64,000 nucleotides of DNA from Aphis gossypii (taxonomy: Eukaryota; Arthropoda; Insecta; Hemiptera; Aphididae), in contig NC_065532.1 in assembly GCF_020184175.1 (NCBI RefSeq), positions 9,486,001 through 9,550,000 of the forward strand, read 5' to 3'. Position 1 is the first letter of the stretch. Each line of letters begins with the position of its first letter. A program made the translations under genes and the position numbers. The notes beneath the pieces were generated by a model. That model was given only the letters and a program-made list of their open reading frames with translations. It did not search any database and was not told the origin of the DNA. Of this stretch, positions 23,901-37,030 are shown piece after piece.

Positions 23901-26900
23901 TTTCGAAACGAATGATCCAAGAATAATCGTTAGTCATTAAAAATAATATATCCCCATAAAACGTATATGACAGTCAAACGATTTTCTCGCGATACCATAG
24001 TATTTTTGTTTGAAGAGATCCAACTACGAAGGGAACGATGTTATAAGCAGACTGTGGCGTATATATGTAAAAGTACCTGTATTATGTAGATCCGATTTGG
24101 GACAAACGTTTCATTTTTTGAAAATAATAATAATAATAATATGTGCTGTGTGTGAAAAAAAAGTATAATACAATGTTCACAAACGAGATTTTATTTTTCT
24201 CTCCTTTACGTCGTTTTTTTTTTGTTTTTTTTTTTATTATTATTTTTTTTTGTCTAGTGTATAGTTATGTATATGATACTAAAATGAGATTTTTTCTTGT
24301 AACGACATACTCACTCTGGTTCTCTTCGCGCCTATCGTTTTGAAGTTGAAAAACTTCTATTTAAATGTCGTTTCCACGTGTGGTCTGTTTGTCCGCGTAT
24401 ATATATATATATATATAATATGTGTGTGTATATAATATGACTATAATATAGGTGTCTAGCAGCGAGTGTTAGAACTTATTTTTCATATTTTCGTATTATA
24501 AAACGGGTTAGGAAATACAACTTTTATTATTAGACTAAGCAGCGTGTAGATAAATTTAAATAATACGTATTTATATTCAGCTGTGTTATATGTTGTACAC
24601 AAAAATATACGAATTGCGCGCACGTTTTATAATTGAAGTGAAACAAAACGACTGTTATAGTAATATGTTATAATCAGTAATGCTGCCTTGACAATTTTCA
24701 TTCGTAAAATAAAATATTTTGTAAGTATATGTGATATGTAATATTATGTATGTGTGTGTGTGCGAGCGTTCCTGTCGTAAATTGTACGTACCTATATATT
24801 AGGTATATAAAGGAAAAAATAATGTTGGTTATATTTTTATCCTTTAGGAGTTCTAAACTATGAATCAGGAGGGTTGCCACCGATAGAATGTCTGATAATT
24901 TACAGATAAAATGTTATAAAATGTTTACTGTTTAAATTTAACTGAATGATGACTTCTAGCTAAATTTAAGTAGGTACATTATTATGATTTCGAAGAATAT
25001 TGTATTACTTTAACATTCAGTACTACACAATACGTATTGTACTTTTCAAGACGTAAAATTACTATTTTTCTTTACAAGATGTTCAACAAGAAATATATAT
25101 GTATTAAATACATTGTAAACATAGGTAAAAAATAAAAATTGTAGTAGAACTATACGAATTACGTTTTAGACGGACGTATTTGTACATAAATTCGCATGAA
25201 TTAGGTACTTAATTCACAGAAAACATACAATATTAACAATATACATGCAAAGGGTAGAAGAATAGAAGATAAATAACAAATATAAATAATTACAACTATA
25301 GTCACTTTTAAATATATAAAATAATATAAAAATGGTAATATTAAGCATGTATAATACGTTTATACATAGTATATTATAACTAAAACATATACGTATGACT
25401 ATACTATCAGAATATTTATTTCGTTAGAAATGTTTAAAGTGATTAGCAAATCTTCCACTTGATTTATTATCGATTTCAAAGGAAAGAATAACCCTCGTGA
25501 GTTATTATTATAAATATATAGATATAAATGTTGGAGTAAAGTAGATTCTAACAATTGATCATACATAAGCGCCAATTTCGTTGAACTTTTTCATACGATA
25601 TTTTTTCACAGTCATCTTATAATAAGATCCTAAACGCAAGATTCTGTTATGACATTTAGACGTTTTGAAAATGAAATACGACCAACACTCAGATAACATG
25701 GTATTTTCTCTCATTTGGTATTATTTTTTTCACGCTCAAAGGAAGAGTCTTGTAAGAAAAAGTGGAAAAGTATAAATTATATAGTTCAACGGGTTTCATA
25801 CTCGTTTAAATGGGGTTGCTTCTTCGGATTTTATAATATTATATATATATATATATAATATATATGTATAAAAAAAGTACATTTACTTTGAACACACAAA
25901 TTGTACATATTGTTCAATACATACGTGTAGGTAGATATACGTAATACATATGTGCACGGTGCAGTATGTACATATATTATATAAGTATGCTAGTTGTCAA
26001 CTTCATAGGATATAGGAATCGGACGATAAAAATATGACGTGAGTTAAAGAACGTTTTATTCAAGCATAAAATGGTCAAATAATATTATACTTTTGGAGTC
26101 GTAAATTCGATTAAATTAAACATGTTAGTCTATATGTTGTACTGACTCGTCTATTACGCATAGGCATGACCATGTCCAAATATTAAAGTAAAACACTATA
26201 TTGACCGTTAAGTCATTACATTATTCTCTTCTCAGAGTTTCATAAACTGTAAATGTAATATCATGGAAAAACCTGAAGATTATAATACATGAGTATTATA
26301 CATTAGATTATTAATTAAATGGACGTGTCATATTAATAATTTAAACTAAAATTTACGTAAATTTTTCTTTAAAAAAAAAAAAAAAAAATGTAAAGCGATA
26401 TTTTAATATAAATAAAGAGGACATCGCTTTGCTTTAGTAAATGTATAAATGTATTTTTAGCCGTGTAATTATATTTTCTGGGGTTGTGCTTATAACTTAT
26501 AAGTTATATACGCACCTTGAAAAATTAAAAGTCATATGATAAACGGAATAATCCAATTTTTGTTGAGTAAATCCAAGTCTCATGGTACAAAGCATATTTT
26601 TGATGAACTTAATGTGCAATATTTTGATAAGACATTTATTTTATAGGTACTAATATATTATTACTACCATATAAACAAAAATGTATATTGAACAATATGA
26701 ATCATAATTACAAAATTAGATATAAATGCAATATAAAATATAAATATTGTTTCAGGTGTAGTATAATACAACTTTTGGATCTCAATGTAGATTAATAATT
26801 GTAGGCTCAAACTTGAACATAAACTTATACAACTTCAAAAGTTTTAAGGGATTAAAATTTTTTCTGTATAATATTGATTTGACAATATTGAAAAAAAAAT

Positions 26901-27927
26901 ATTTATATTAATTGTTTAAATTATTTTAATTTTGTTATATTTTTTCAGATATGCTTTTGACATAGTAACATGTATACCTATCTAACTTTAAAAATTGAAC
27001 TCAACTCTCCCAATACAAACTATGCTTATTGTTTGAGTGTTGCATAATATTATTTTTTCTTATTTTTACTGTGTATACACCTACCTACATTTGCATATAT
27101 ATATTCTGTTGGAAACCCGAATCACATTAAATGTAAAAAACGATTTAAAAAAAATATCAATTTTTTGATATTTTTTCATCGTATTATTAGCGAATAAAAT
27201 TATATTTATAATGTTATAATATATGTGTCAACTATTATTGCGAGCATATACATAAATGTATAGGTATTATTATGATTCCCGAAAGGTATATGCTATTATG
27301 ATGGTTGAATTGTTTTAGTTAGGTATATATTTGATTGCACAACCAATAGACAATAATGATGCTTTTTAACTAGGAACCAATTGATAAATTCTTAGAACAG
27401 ATATCACGCCAATTTATAAAGTTCAAATTATTAATATTTTATTATTATTATTATTTTTTTTTTTTAATGTACGTTTATATTTATTTGGTATTTACGTTAT
27501 AATTATATAAATATACATGATATATTATTATATATAATTAAATTTTGTATCTATTTCGCTCGTTCTGATTTGTAATAACTGTTTCTATAATAATTCACCT
27601 CGTTAAAGCAAATAATTAATTGAATGTCATGAATTGGCAATATTATTATTTATTATTTTAATTATATCTTTTTCATTATTAATAATTATTTACTGTGTAA
27701 AATTACTTAGTATAGTTTACTAAATGTGTGATATTGTTATATCATTTAAATATTTTCTTTGATATACTTGTTTATGTTTCATAAAATTTGTTTCGATATG
27801 TCGATATAAGGACAGATTACGGAGTAAGTTCTGTATTACTAAATACATATAATATATTATCCGTTTCTTGAAAGTTATCTATATTTACACAGTTTATTTT
27901 AACACGATTTGGAAACAAACACATAGT

Positions 27928-27977
27928 TCCATTTCGTGAATTGGATTATGAAATTACTATCCATTTTACGAAATGGA
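27928..27977. repeat. Perfect 10-bp inverted repeat with internal second stem
   Basis: TCCATTTCGT at about 27928-27937 is exactly complementary to ACGAAATGGA at about 27968-27977, enclosing a second GGAT/ATCC pair. The hairpin-forming unit is about 50 bp, of unknown meaning. Confidence 0.6.
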
Positions 27978-29925
27978 TTAGAACGCAAATTGTATTGGAC
28001 ATATATAATAATATAATATAATATATTTATGTTATATTAACATTAATAAGAAAATATTCTCTTTATTTTAAAGTTTAAGGTTTTAAACATTGAGTCATAA
28101 TTAAAATCCATGTTTCAAAAGTAAGGCTTGTAATAATTTATTAATACTTAGGTTTTACATTTTTGATAATAAATAATAACTTTACTTAGGTTCAGTGGCG
28201 AATTCAAGATATTTTAAAAGGGGTGGAGTAAGTGTAATTATAAGAAATAATTATATTAATAATATTATAAAGTTGTTGTATACTGGTGTTATAATATAAT
28301 CAACAATAATATTGTTATATTAATATTATATTCTTATAAGTGTAACATAATATATTGTATTTTGATTTTAATTAAATTGTATTCGATAAAACACTACGCT
28401 ATTGTAAATTTCCATTTATTTGAAATGAACATTCCATTTTTATTAAAAATTGTAATAAATTGGAGCTACAGATTACCCACATCTGTTAAATAGATCAGCA
28501 ATTTAAATTACTATTTATTTTGTATAATATTTTGGAATGATAGTGTAAGCACAATTTAATTTCACTGTAATATAATATTGACTACAATTTTTGTATATTT
28601 AATGGATAGTCTCTTTTTTTAATCTTATATCTTAGAAAGTTATAGAAATATTATGATATTTTATAAGTATTATAACTTATAATAAATTGAATTGTAACAA
28701 TACATTTGAGATACATGTACAGACAAAAAGACAGGTAAGATTCTAGTTCAGTGATATGTCGAATACACGTTACCAGTTACCTGTCATTACATTTGAAATT
28801 CTTATCTCAATTCAATGAAATTCGTATAACCTACAAAGATAAGTGATAGTGCTATTGACACACACATATTACCTATCTATATAATATATTTCAATGTTAT
28901 ATAATATGAAATTGTTAACTTTAAATAGCCACAATATTTGGAAAAATATAAAGACTGAATAATAATTAAAATAGCTAAATAATACTAAATTTGGAAAGTT
29001 GGAAAAATATATCAGCGTTGGCACAGAAATCAAAATAACGATTTGATAATATTATATAATTAATAATTAATAATCTAGGTACCTATAGTTTTCAATAGGA
29101 ATTGTGATTTGATTTGAATTTTTTATATCATATAATAATATAATAATTGTCTTATTTATCTATTTAATTATCTCGTTTATTTTTCAAATATTTTTTTTCT
29201 TAATTCCTTACAAATTCAAGAAGACATTAATTGCTTTTTTTATTTTTTCAATGAAGTTTTATATTCTGAGCGAAGAGATGAATGTATTGATTTTGCAACG
29301 ATGTGTGTGTGTGTTTTTTTTTTTTATTTCGATTGTCTGTCATCGCTCATCGCTTTTTGGAGCAAAAACATGCTTTGATCTTTAATATTGAGGGAGGTTT
29401 CTAGTAGAAAATTGGATCTAATTTATGTTTGGGAAAAGCAAAAGGATCAAAAGTAAAAATTTCACAGTACTTTAAAATAAAAATCGGGGGAAAAAAATTA
29501 TGAGTAAACGTAAGTATTTCCTTAAAACCAGTTTTTGATAAAACCAATTTTGTTTTTATTTTTTTTATTTTGTGATTCGATGATTAATAACCGTATCTAC
29601 TTCAAACAAGTATTTAAATTGGCATTTTTTAGATATGATATAATTTTTAAAATATTTTAGACATTATTGTGGTATTTATAGATATTTGATTTTTTGATTT
29701 AAATAGCTTGTACAAAGAATTGTAGAAAAAAAATATTTATATTAAATTAATATAGCTAGCTTCACAACTAAGCCCCTTCTGGTTATGCCTATCATAAAAT
29801 ATGGCTATTATGGTATTGGTTATAACTTATAATATATTATATTGATTACACATACAACAACATATAACAATTATTATAACATGTTGTAGCATACGTTTTA
29901 ATATAATTAAATACGATTTCGTTTA

Positions 29926-29927
<2 letters not shown>

Positions 29928-29962
<35 letters not shown>
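29928..29962. repeat. (TA)n microsatellite
   Basis: Uninterrupted alternation of A and T of about 30 bp. Confidence 0.9.
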
Positions 29963-29963
<1 letters not shown>

Positions 29964-30334
29964 GAATGTACGGTTTAATGAAGCGGAAACACGAAAACTA
30001 CTCAAATCAAGGGTTAGGTAAGACTATATATAGTATTATATCCAATAGAGACCGAAGTTACGAAATGACTTAAGAATACTTAAAATATAATAAATATAGG
30101 TACAATTATTACATAATAAGCACGGTATAGTGTATTAATTATGAAAGATAAATAAAATGGGGGAAAACCGACCATAAAATTGAATATAATATATATATAT
30201 ATATACTACAGACAAACACGAAACGCTCGCAGTAGCAGTGAACAGTGTAATAAAAAAAATAAATACACAAAAACGTGTAGTACTATATTATATTATTTAC
30301 TGTACATTCGAAAACCTTATTATATAGTATGGTG

Positions 30335-30530
30335 AACGTACACAAAGCGCGCCCAATACGCGAGCGGTTTGCTAACGAGAAGTCACCGTTTGCCCTCGTG
30401 GAATACGCGTCTTGGATTACTGTCAGACGTTTTGAATTTTTGTCTATAGAATTTAGAAATAACGCGGTGGCCCAATCGATATCGCAGTTGGCATACGCTA
30501 AGGCGTCTCCGCCGGCAACGACGTAAAAAA
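30335..30530. other. Short GC-rich island open on both strands, unidentified
   Basis: About 190 bp of roughly even base composition lies inside very AT-rich DNA. The plus strand reads open from an ATG at 30329 to a TAA at 30524-30526 (65 aa, ending QLAYAKASPPATT). The minus strand is open across the same stretch as part of a 139-codon frame, 30702-30283 (core VVAGGDALAYANCDIDWATA). The compositional break is sharp on both sides. Neither peptide belongs to a family I can name. It could be an exon, an inserted foreign fragment or a regulatory element. Confidence 0.35.
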
Positions 30531-33000
30531 TAAAACGATTAAATATTATATTAAATAAAATAGACAAAAACGAATAAAAGCTTCGCAACCAGATATAAAA
30601 TACACGTATAAAAATAAATGGACATGACTTGAAACAGTTGAAACAATGTTTGAGAATACTAAGAACCTTGAAAGCTACAGATCCATAAACCGCGAAGTTC
30701 ATAGATTAGTACAGGACACCTCGGAAGTTTTCGGGAACAATTATAAGAATGAAAGTTCTCAGGCATACCAAAATATGTGAAAAATTATATTTTTTCAGTT
30801 CCTATTTTTTATTATTATAGACATCTCCCGATTAATATTTTTTTCATAAATATAATAGCTATATTTTAATAATTTCAAAATGTATTTAAAAGTCCTATAT
30901 TAAATAATACAGTTTATAATATACATCATAATAATTGATTATTAAATACAATTAATAATTTTATGTAAAAAAATAAAAATATCATAATTATATGTAAATA
31001 CGAGTGAAATATCTACTCAAATATTGAGGACATTTTTTAAATAATATTTAGGTTATTTAAAAGACTAAAAAACTATAGAAAAAATAATAAAAAGTCAAAC
31101 AAATGTTTTGTTAGTTATTCATTGTTATTGTAACACATGAATATTAAAAATATACTCATATGACATATTATATTTCTTGTATAGAGTAGAGTTGTCATAT
31201 TTTATTTGACTTGAACTGGAACTACAATTATTGAAAAATGTTCATCGAAAAAAATCGTACCACTCCTCCACAGTTTACTATCTACAGTTTTTTCCTATTT
31301 ATTTTTTCATAGAATACCTACCACAAACATTTGTCAGCATTCTGTGATATTATAATATGATATTATACTATGCTTATAAGTAAAAAAAAAATCATATCTA
31401 CTCAGCATAAAAAATTGGAATAAGTGATCAATTTGTGATAAATGATAACAATGAAAATATTCGTCAATAATAATTATCGTCAACAAGTCGGGAGGATAAT
31501 TTAAAAATAGATTTCAATATTCAATCAAGTAATCAACTTGATTATATTATTATTAATTAATATAATTGTTATTAAAAATGTTTAGTTAAACGCCAAATTT
31601 TAATATAAATTATTGAAGTTTGATTTCAAGATAATTATTGGCTTAGCTTCGTTACAAAACATTTTATCAGGATAAACTTCTGTTACTAAATAGTTATACA
31701 CCGTGACATTAATTTATTTAGTGGCCAATACACCGTTAATTTTATCTATTTGCTAGTTTCGATTAATACTGAAGGTCGACGGCGTGACGCACGACGTGTA
31801 GTTATATACATTGTACCACAAGTTTTGTTTATTTTAGGCTTAACAAGAACATGGTCTCTAGGGTAGTAGGGTACCGATTTAGGAATTCGCCGTAGTGTCA
31901 AGAAAATCTTTATTGGGATATAAACATAACCAAGAATATAATATTCATTATTATAAAGTTGTACCTATTGCATCATTTGATAATTAATCATATCATTTTC
32001 TGTGGTATTTCCCGTTGGTCGGGCTTGGTTTAGCCGAACTTATTTCCTATCAAAAATATCGTATACTTCAAGTATAAAAAAAATGTTGATTTATTTTATA
32101 CATTTTTATTTTATTAACTTCTATTAAATAGTTGTGGGTTTAAAATGTTTAAATTATATTATTTAGTACCTAGTACTTATATCTTCAAATTACAATGCTC
32201 ATTATTTGTTTATTTATTGGTTTGTATAAATGTAATGAAAATCAGAGAATTGTACAAACTAATAAGGCTTATAAATATCTAAATTAAAACCACAACTTGA
32301 TTTATTTTTTATTTTTAAGTAACGAAATTGCTATTAAATTGAAATTTAGCAAAACAAAATTTGAATAATGAAATTAAACACATCACTAAATGGCCATAAA
32401 TAATATGATGCGCCTAAACCAAAGTTCATTTCATTGATTGTTTTATGATTCCAAAAATTCCTCGGAATACATGCGAATTCATTCTCGGAGATTTTAACAT
32501 TTAGTGTTCTAGGACATTTTTTATTATTTATTTATTTATTACAAAATATACGGGTTTTTCCTTTTTTATACAAAGCAAAGAGTAAACAGTACAGACAACA
32601 ATGCAGATTATAATATTTTAATAGATTCATGATAACAATTAAACATTCATACCTAATTATAAATACAATAGAATAATAATAAAATATAATTTATAATATT
32701 ATTATATTATTATTTCTATAGATATAACTGTATAAGTATATATTAAGCATATATTTATTATTTTAATAATTAATAAAAAATGTATGGTTGGTACTGATTT
32801 TTTCGTTTCATACTTTTACTTTAAAAATCCCAATTCCATAATTCAAATATACTACCGGTATTTTCACCGAAACTCTATTGAAACAGAATAATTTTGTTCT
32901 ACGATTTTAAGAATTGAAATTGAAATCAGTAACCAAAAAATTAAGTTTTATAATATAAATCCTATATAAGCCGAAACCGGAACCGAAAAAACTATAAAGG
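30531..33000. other. AT-rich intergenic DNA
   Basis: Nothing recognised apart from a possible repeat end near 31,880-31,896 (GAATTCGCCGTAGTG), which loosely mirrors the CAGTGGCGAATTC at 28194. Confidence 0.55.
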
Positions 33001-33660
33001 CTCTTCATCCCAGCCTTAGGACGACTTACACTCACGCACACGAGGTATTTCCGGATTTTTCGGTATACCAATTCGTTGAGAAAGGAAAAAATATGTATAC
33101 ATATATATAGAGAGTGATAGAGAGAGATAGAGAGGCGCAGTCATAGGTATATAATGTGTAATGTGTATATATATATATATGTGCGTACATATATATGTGG
33201 AGTGCGAAGAGATTGAGAGACGATCGACGAATAATTCGACGTACGCCGCGAGGGTTAAAACCACCGAAAAGAGGGTGGAGAACGGGGATGGACTCGATAT
33301 CTTATTATTCGATCTAGTGGAAGAACACATTTATATATATATATATATATGAAATACGCGTATATATAATATATGTATAGATATTTTTGGCGGAAGTCAC
33401 GAAATCAAAACTGAAAGGGACGGTAAACACGTACACATGCGTATAATATACATATACGTGCATATTGTACGACGATAAAAAACAGACGTTAGCGGGAGCG
33501 ACGTGTTGTGGAGGGACTAATGGGTCCAAGTTGGTCGGTCAGGGTCGTAGAGTCTGAAATTCATTTGGTGAATGATTTTTCGGAAATTATAAACGCAGTG
33601 ATTCGCAGAGCCTTCGTCGTCACAACAACGCGTCCGAGTTGAGTTTTAGGTATTCCGTGA
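33001..33660. other. GC-raised island mixed with (TA)n and GAGAGATA repeats
   Basis: Purine-rich GAGAGATAGAGAG (about 33110-33135) and several (TA)n runs surround two CpG-containing blocks at about 33185-33325 and 33390-33660. Overlapping open frames on both strands are products of the repeats. It may be regulatory. Confidence 0.35.
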
Positions 33661-34219
33661 CCGTGGTTAACAATCGCAATTTTGTCCATATACCAAAAAT
33701 ATTCACAGAAATTCACCAAGAATACTCACTTCATTTTTTAATTTTACAATGAATTTAATCAAATTCTGATTTTGGAAATTTTTAGTTATAATATATTTAA
33801 TGATCATCATTTGAACAAATAATTTTGTATTACCATAGTACACTCCATAAAAATAGTATGCAAATAAAAGCATTTCAAGGTTTTATGGCTCTTGAGACCT
33901 ACATATGTATGGTTAAAAATTACAGAAATCATAATTGGAATAAATATATTATAAAAAGGAAATATAGTGACCAATGAGCATGCTTGGTTAATCACCTTGT
34001 ATAATAATTCTATTACTACCTCAGATAATATATCCCCTTTTATTGTGACACAGACTATAATAAAGTAAACAATAATAATATAAATGTAGCCATATAGGTA
34101 CATAATTGTCGCTAGAGACCACGTATGTTGTTGGTACATTTTACTTTTTTTCGTTTAATCAATAACAACTGAAGCTGTATCAACTTTTGAGTTATGATTT
34201 CAATACTGGCGCAGGGTAT

Positions 34220-34258
<39 letters not shown>

Positions 34259-34557
34259 TTTATTCAAAATATGTAAAAAAAAATAATATACCTATTATAT
34301 TATTATACTATTGTAATTTTTTTTTACTTATCATTGATATATTATTCTTTTCCAAAACCGAGTGTATAAGATCAAAAATATTATTATTATTCAAAATTAA
34401 CAATTGTATTATAGTGAAAAGATAACGTAAAATTATGGAATTATTATATAGGTTTTTCAAAATATTACTATGAAGTACATTTTGCATTTCGGTATTGTTT
34501 TTTTAATGATTTCTTAAATACTGTTAAGACATCCAAACTTTGATTATTATAAGAATA
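33661..34557. other. AT-rich DNA upstream of the CpG island
   Basis: It contains a pure T25 run at 34227-34251. A 110-codon minus-strand frame at 33807-34139 is hydrophobic and low-complexity, and I do not consider it a gene. Confidence 0.55.
34227..34251. repeat. T25 homopolymer
   Basis: Twenty-five consecutive T on the plus strand. It could be the A-tail of an old minus-strand retroelement, but no body of such an element is recognised next to it. Confidence 0.9.
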
Positions 34558-35134
34558 GGACAGCGTGGGACGTCGTGCGTGCGCGTGAAAGAAGATTCGT
34601 CGTTGGCGGCGGCGGCGGTTAGGACTGCAGATCGTCGGCGGGCGGAGGAGCGTTGTCGGTCGTCCGACTATTGTGCGCGGGCAAGACTGCTGCTGCCGCC
34701 GCCTCCGCTGTCGTTTGTGGTGACGGCGGCACGGTGGTGGCGCTAGAAGCAGGGCGGCAGAGGGTGCCAAGCGGCTTGGCTCCCTTCGACGCTATCAGTA
34801 TTCAGTTGTTCCGGTCGAGCTTTACGCGTCGCACGCGTACAGACGGTGTGTACCATCGTCGTTGTCGTCATCTATCGCGGTCGTGGTCGATACCGCTCAG
34901 TTTCGGTTAAGTTTCCTCTCGTTAATCTTTCGCGTTTTGTTTTTTCCTACCGTTTATTGACCACCAGTACTATATCGTTCCCTCTCTTACCCCACTGACG
35001 TAAACAGTACTATAATACTAATAATTATTATTATGATCCACGTTATTAATTTTCTGTGACCCGTTAAATATTTGACAACGACTCTCCGAGGACCCGATGT
35101 GATGATGGTAGCCGGCTAGTTTCGTTTTTTCTAC
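34558..35134 (+). promoter_or_regulatory. CpG-rich island, candidate promoter and untranslated first exon
   Basis: This is the most GC-rich block of the window, dense in CpG, with GGC-type triplet repeats at about 34603-34620 and 34690-34740. Insect initiator-like words TCAGTA, TCAGTT and TCAGTT occur at about 34795, 34802 and 34897, and a good donor CAG|GTACGG at about 35137 could close a first exon. No TATA box or DPE was found. The short frames here (glycine, alanine or arginine runs) are shadows of the triplet repeats. Strand is inferred from the initiators and donor only. Confidence 0.4.
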
Positions 35135-35137
35135 AGG

Positions 35138-36290
35138 TACGGTATTCTAAGTAAAAATTACTAAAAAAAAAAAATGTGTATTTTCACTACGTTTACGGTT
35201 TAAAGAAAAATAAACCATCGTAACTAACCTAATAACCTACTAGAGAGATAAATACAACAATAATTATAATGATCAATGGTATAGTATGTATCACTAGATT
35301 TTATAATATCAAAAGTAGCACTAATTAAAACTATAGGTTTAGGATAAATAGATTATATATTATTTATGTAATATATCTAGACTCCGAAAACACTGTTTTA
35401 TGATTATCTTAATAGAATCGCTGCACCGTCCAAACTACTGCATTGGATAGTATCCAACAATCGTTTTCAAATTTGCCATGTCATTAATCGTTAAAATATT
35501 TAACCACCGGCACTACCGTCACTGTGGTTGTTTGACTACAGTGGTTTTTGCATACTGTAATAATATATTGTATGCCGTTCACATTTAACCGTTTCTTATA
35601 CATTATTTAATAGCATCACAAATATTTGATCAACCCAAAATTCCTTACATACACTGTCCATATTAATTTACATCAATCGTGTTTGGTTGAATGTAATTTA
35701 TTTTCCAAATTATTTTTGAATATTAAATAATAATAATAGTAATATTATTATCATTATACGAATAATGAATGAATAAATAAAAAGTTAACGGATTATACGA
35801 TCATTTTATTTAATACAATATTCTATTAGTATACCTATAGTGTATCTAAATCATTATATTACAATTTACTTGTACGTTATTCAGAAGATATTTCAAGCAA
35901 CTTTTGCATTATTAACATTTGTTTTTATAACATTAATATTATAGTTCAAAAATTACTCTTAAAAAACAATTAGCAAATGGCGAATTATAGCCATTTCAGA
36001 AATCAAGGGTTCTCCCCCACATGTGACATAGGAGCCAATTTGTAGATTACCACCTGGGCTATTCCCTAAAGATAAATTACTTCAAGTACTTAAGTATTTT
36101 AATATTTCAACATAGGTACTCTCTTTTTATACTCAACAAAGTCTTTATAAAATAAAATAACTTTGGTTAAATTGTTTGTGTAACTAAAATAAATAACTTA
36201 AGTAATTTTGTAGATATTCAAATTAAATATTTCTATTTTATGTAATAATATTATAAATTTGATATTTTTTCAAAATGGTTTTGTTTTTTT
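35138..36290. other. AT-rich DNA, possible first intron
   Basis: No feature beyond A/T runs and a short unremarkable block near 36000. Confidence 0.5.
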
Positions 36291-37030
36291 TTTAAGTATT
36301 TATAAAAAATTTTAGGGTTGGTTAAAATGCTAAAAAATATCATACAAAATTATATATACAATATACATTGCTCAACAGTTCAAAAATATTAAGCCACAAT
36401 TTTTTTAAACGTTTAGAGTTCATATTTTAACATTTTTTAAAATCACGAAAATTAGAAATTTATTTTGTAGTTAAAAATGCATAAAATGTTTAATTTTTAT
36501 AACTTGGAATTGAAAATGTATTACAAGGTTTCTCATAAATACCTCTTATTAAAATTGATAAATCAAACACATAAAGGTAATCGTAATTTTTTATAGACAT
36601 TTGAAGTTTAAATGTAAATAAAATTTAATTTTTAAAAAAAGCATAATGATTTTATAGTTAGTTTGTTGTAATTCATAAATAATCGCGAGGACTTTTTTTT
36701 TAGGTACCTATATTATTAATGATTCATTATATTTTGATGTACTTACGCAATGCCATTTTCAAAATCTTTAGATTAATTTTAAATTTTTGACTATTTATAG
36801 TGTTTAATATACATATACTTATTTTAATAATAAAATATACTTTATAATACAGAAGAACGAATCGTCTCCTCTGAAAATTGTTTTCATTTATGTAATGATT
36901 TATCATTGAATCCAAATTTAACACATCCATTACAGTGACTTATTCAATTACGAGGTACATTCGAATCCTATACTGCAGTACAACAAAATGATTACCTCTT
37001 AACCAAGTACTGAGTACTCGCCCACGTTTT
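36290..37030 (+). repeat. Copy 2 of the old interspersed repeat family
   Basis: It shares with 9430-10390 the phrases CATTTGAAGTT, AATTCATAA, TTTTGATGTA and the end block ATTGAATCCAAATTTAACAC. Here it continues with CATCCATTACAGTGACT and a GAGGTACATTCGAATCC stretch. Orientation is the same. Identity is moderate, so both copies are old. Confidence 0.5.

Larger units (their letters stand above)
18431..30230. other. Long AT-rich stretch with microsatellites, no gene recognised
   Basis: It contains (CA)n(TA)n at about 20936-20972, TA runs near 24400 and 25840, an A17 run near 22381, and a (TA)n tract at about 29928-29962. Slightly GC-richer blocks occur at about 19.7-20.0, 21.0-21.3 and 21.85-21.95 kb. 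A repeat-end-like CAGTGGCGAATTC lies at 28194. I see no gene, tRNA or known microRNA in it. Confidence 0.6.

Noticed and set aside
30340..30370. Resemblance of the word GCGTATTGGGCGC to a common cloning-vector stretch
   Set aside because: Only 13 bases agree and the neighbours do not, so vector contamination is not supported.
33807..34139. Open frame of 110 codons on the minus strand
   Set aside because: Hydrophobic AT-driven composition with no domain or splice support.
34468..34910. Arg/Pro/Ala-rich frames in the CpG island
   Set aside because: They arise from GGC/CCG triplet repeats in overlapping frames on both strands; an untranslated first exon explains the block better.
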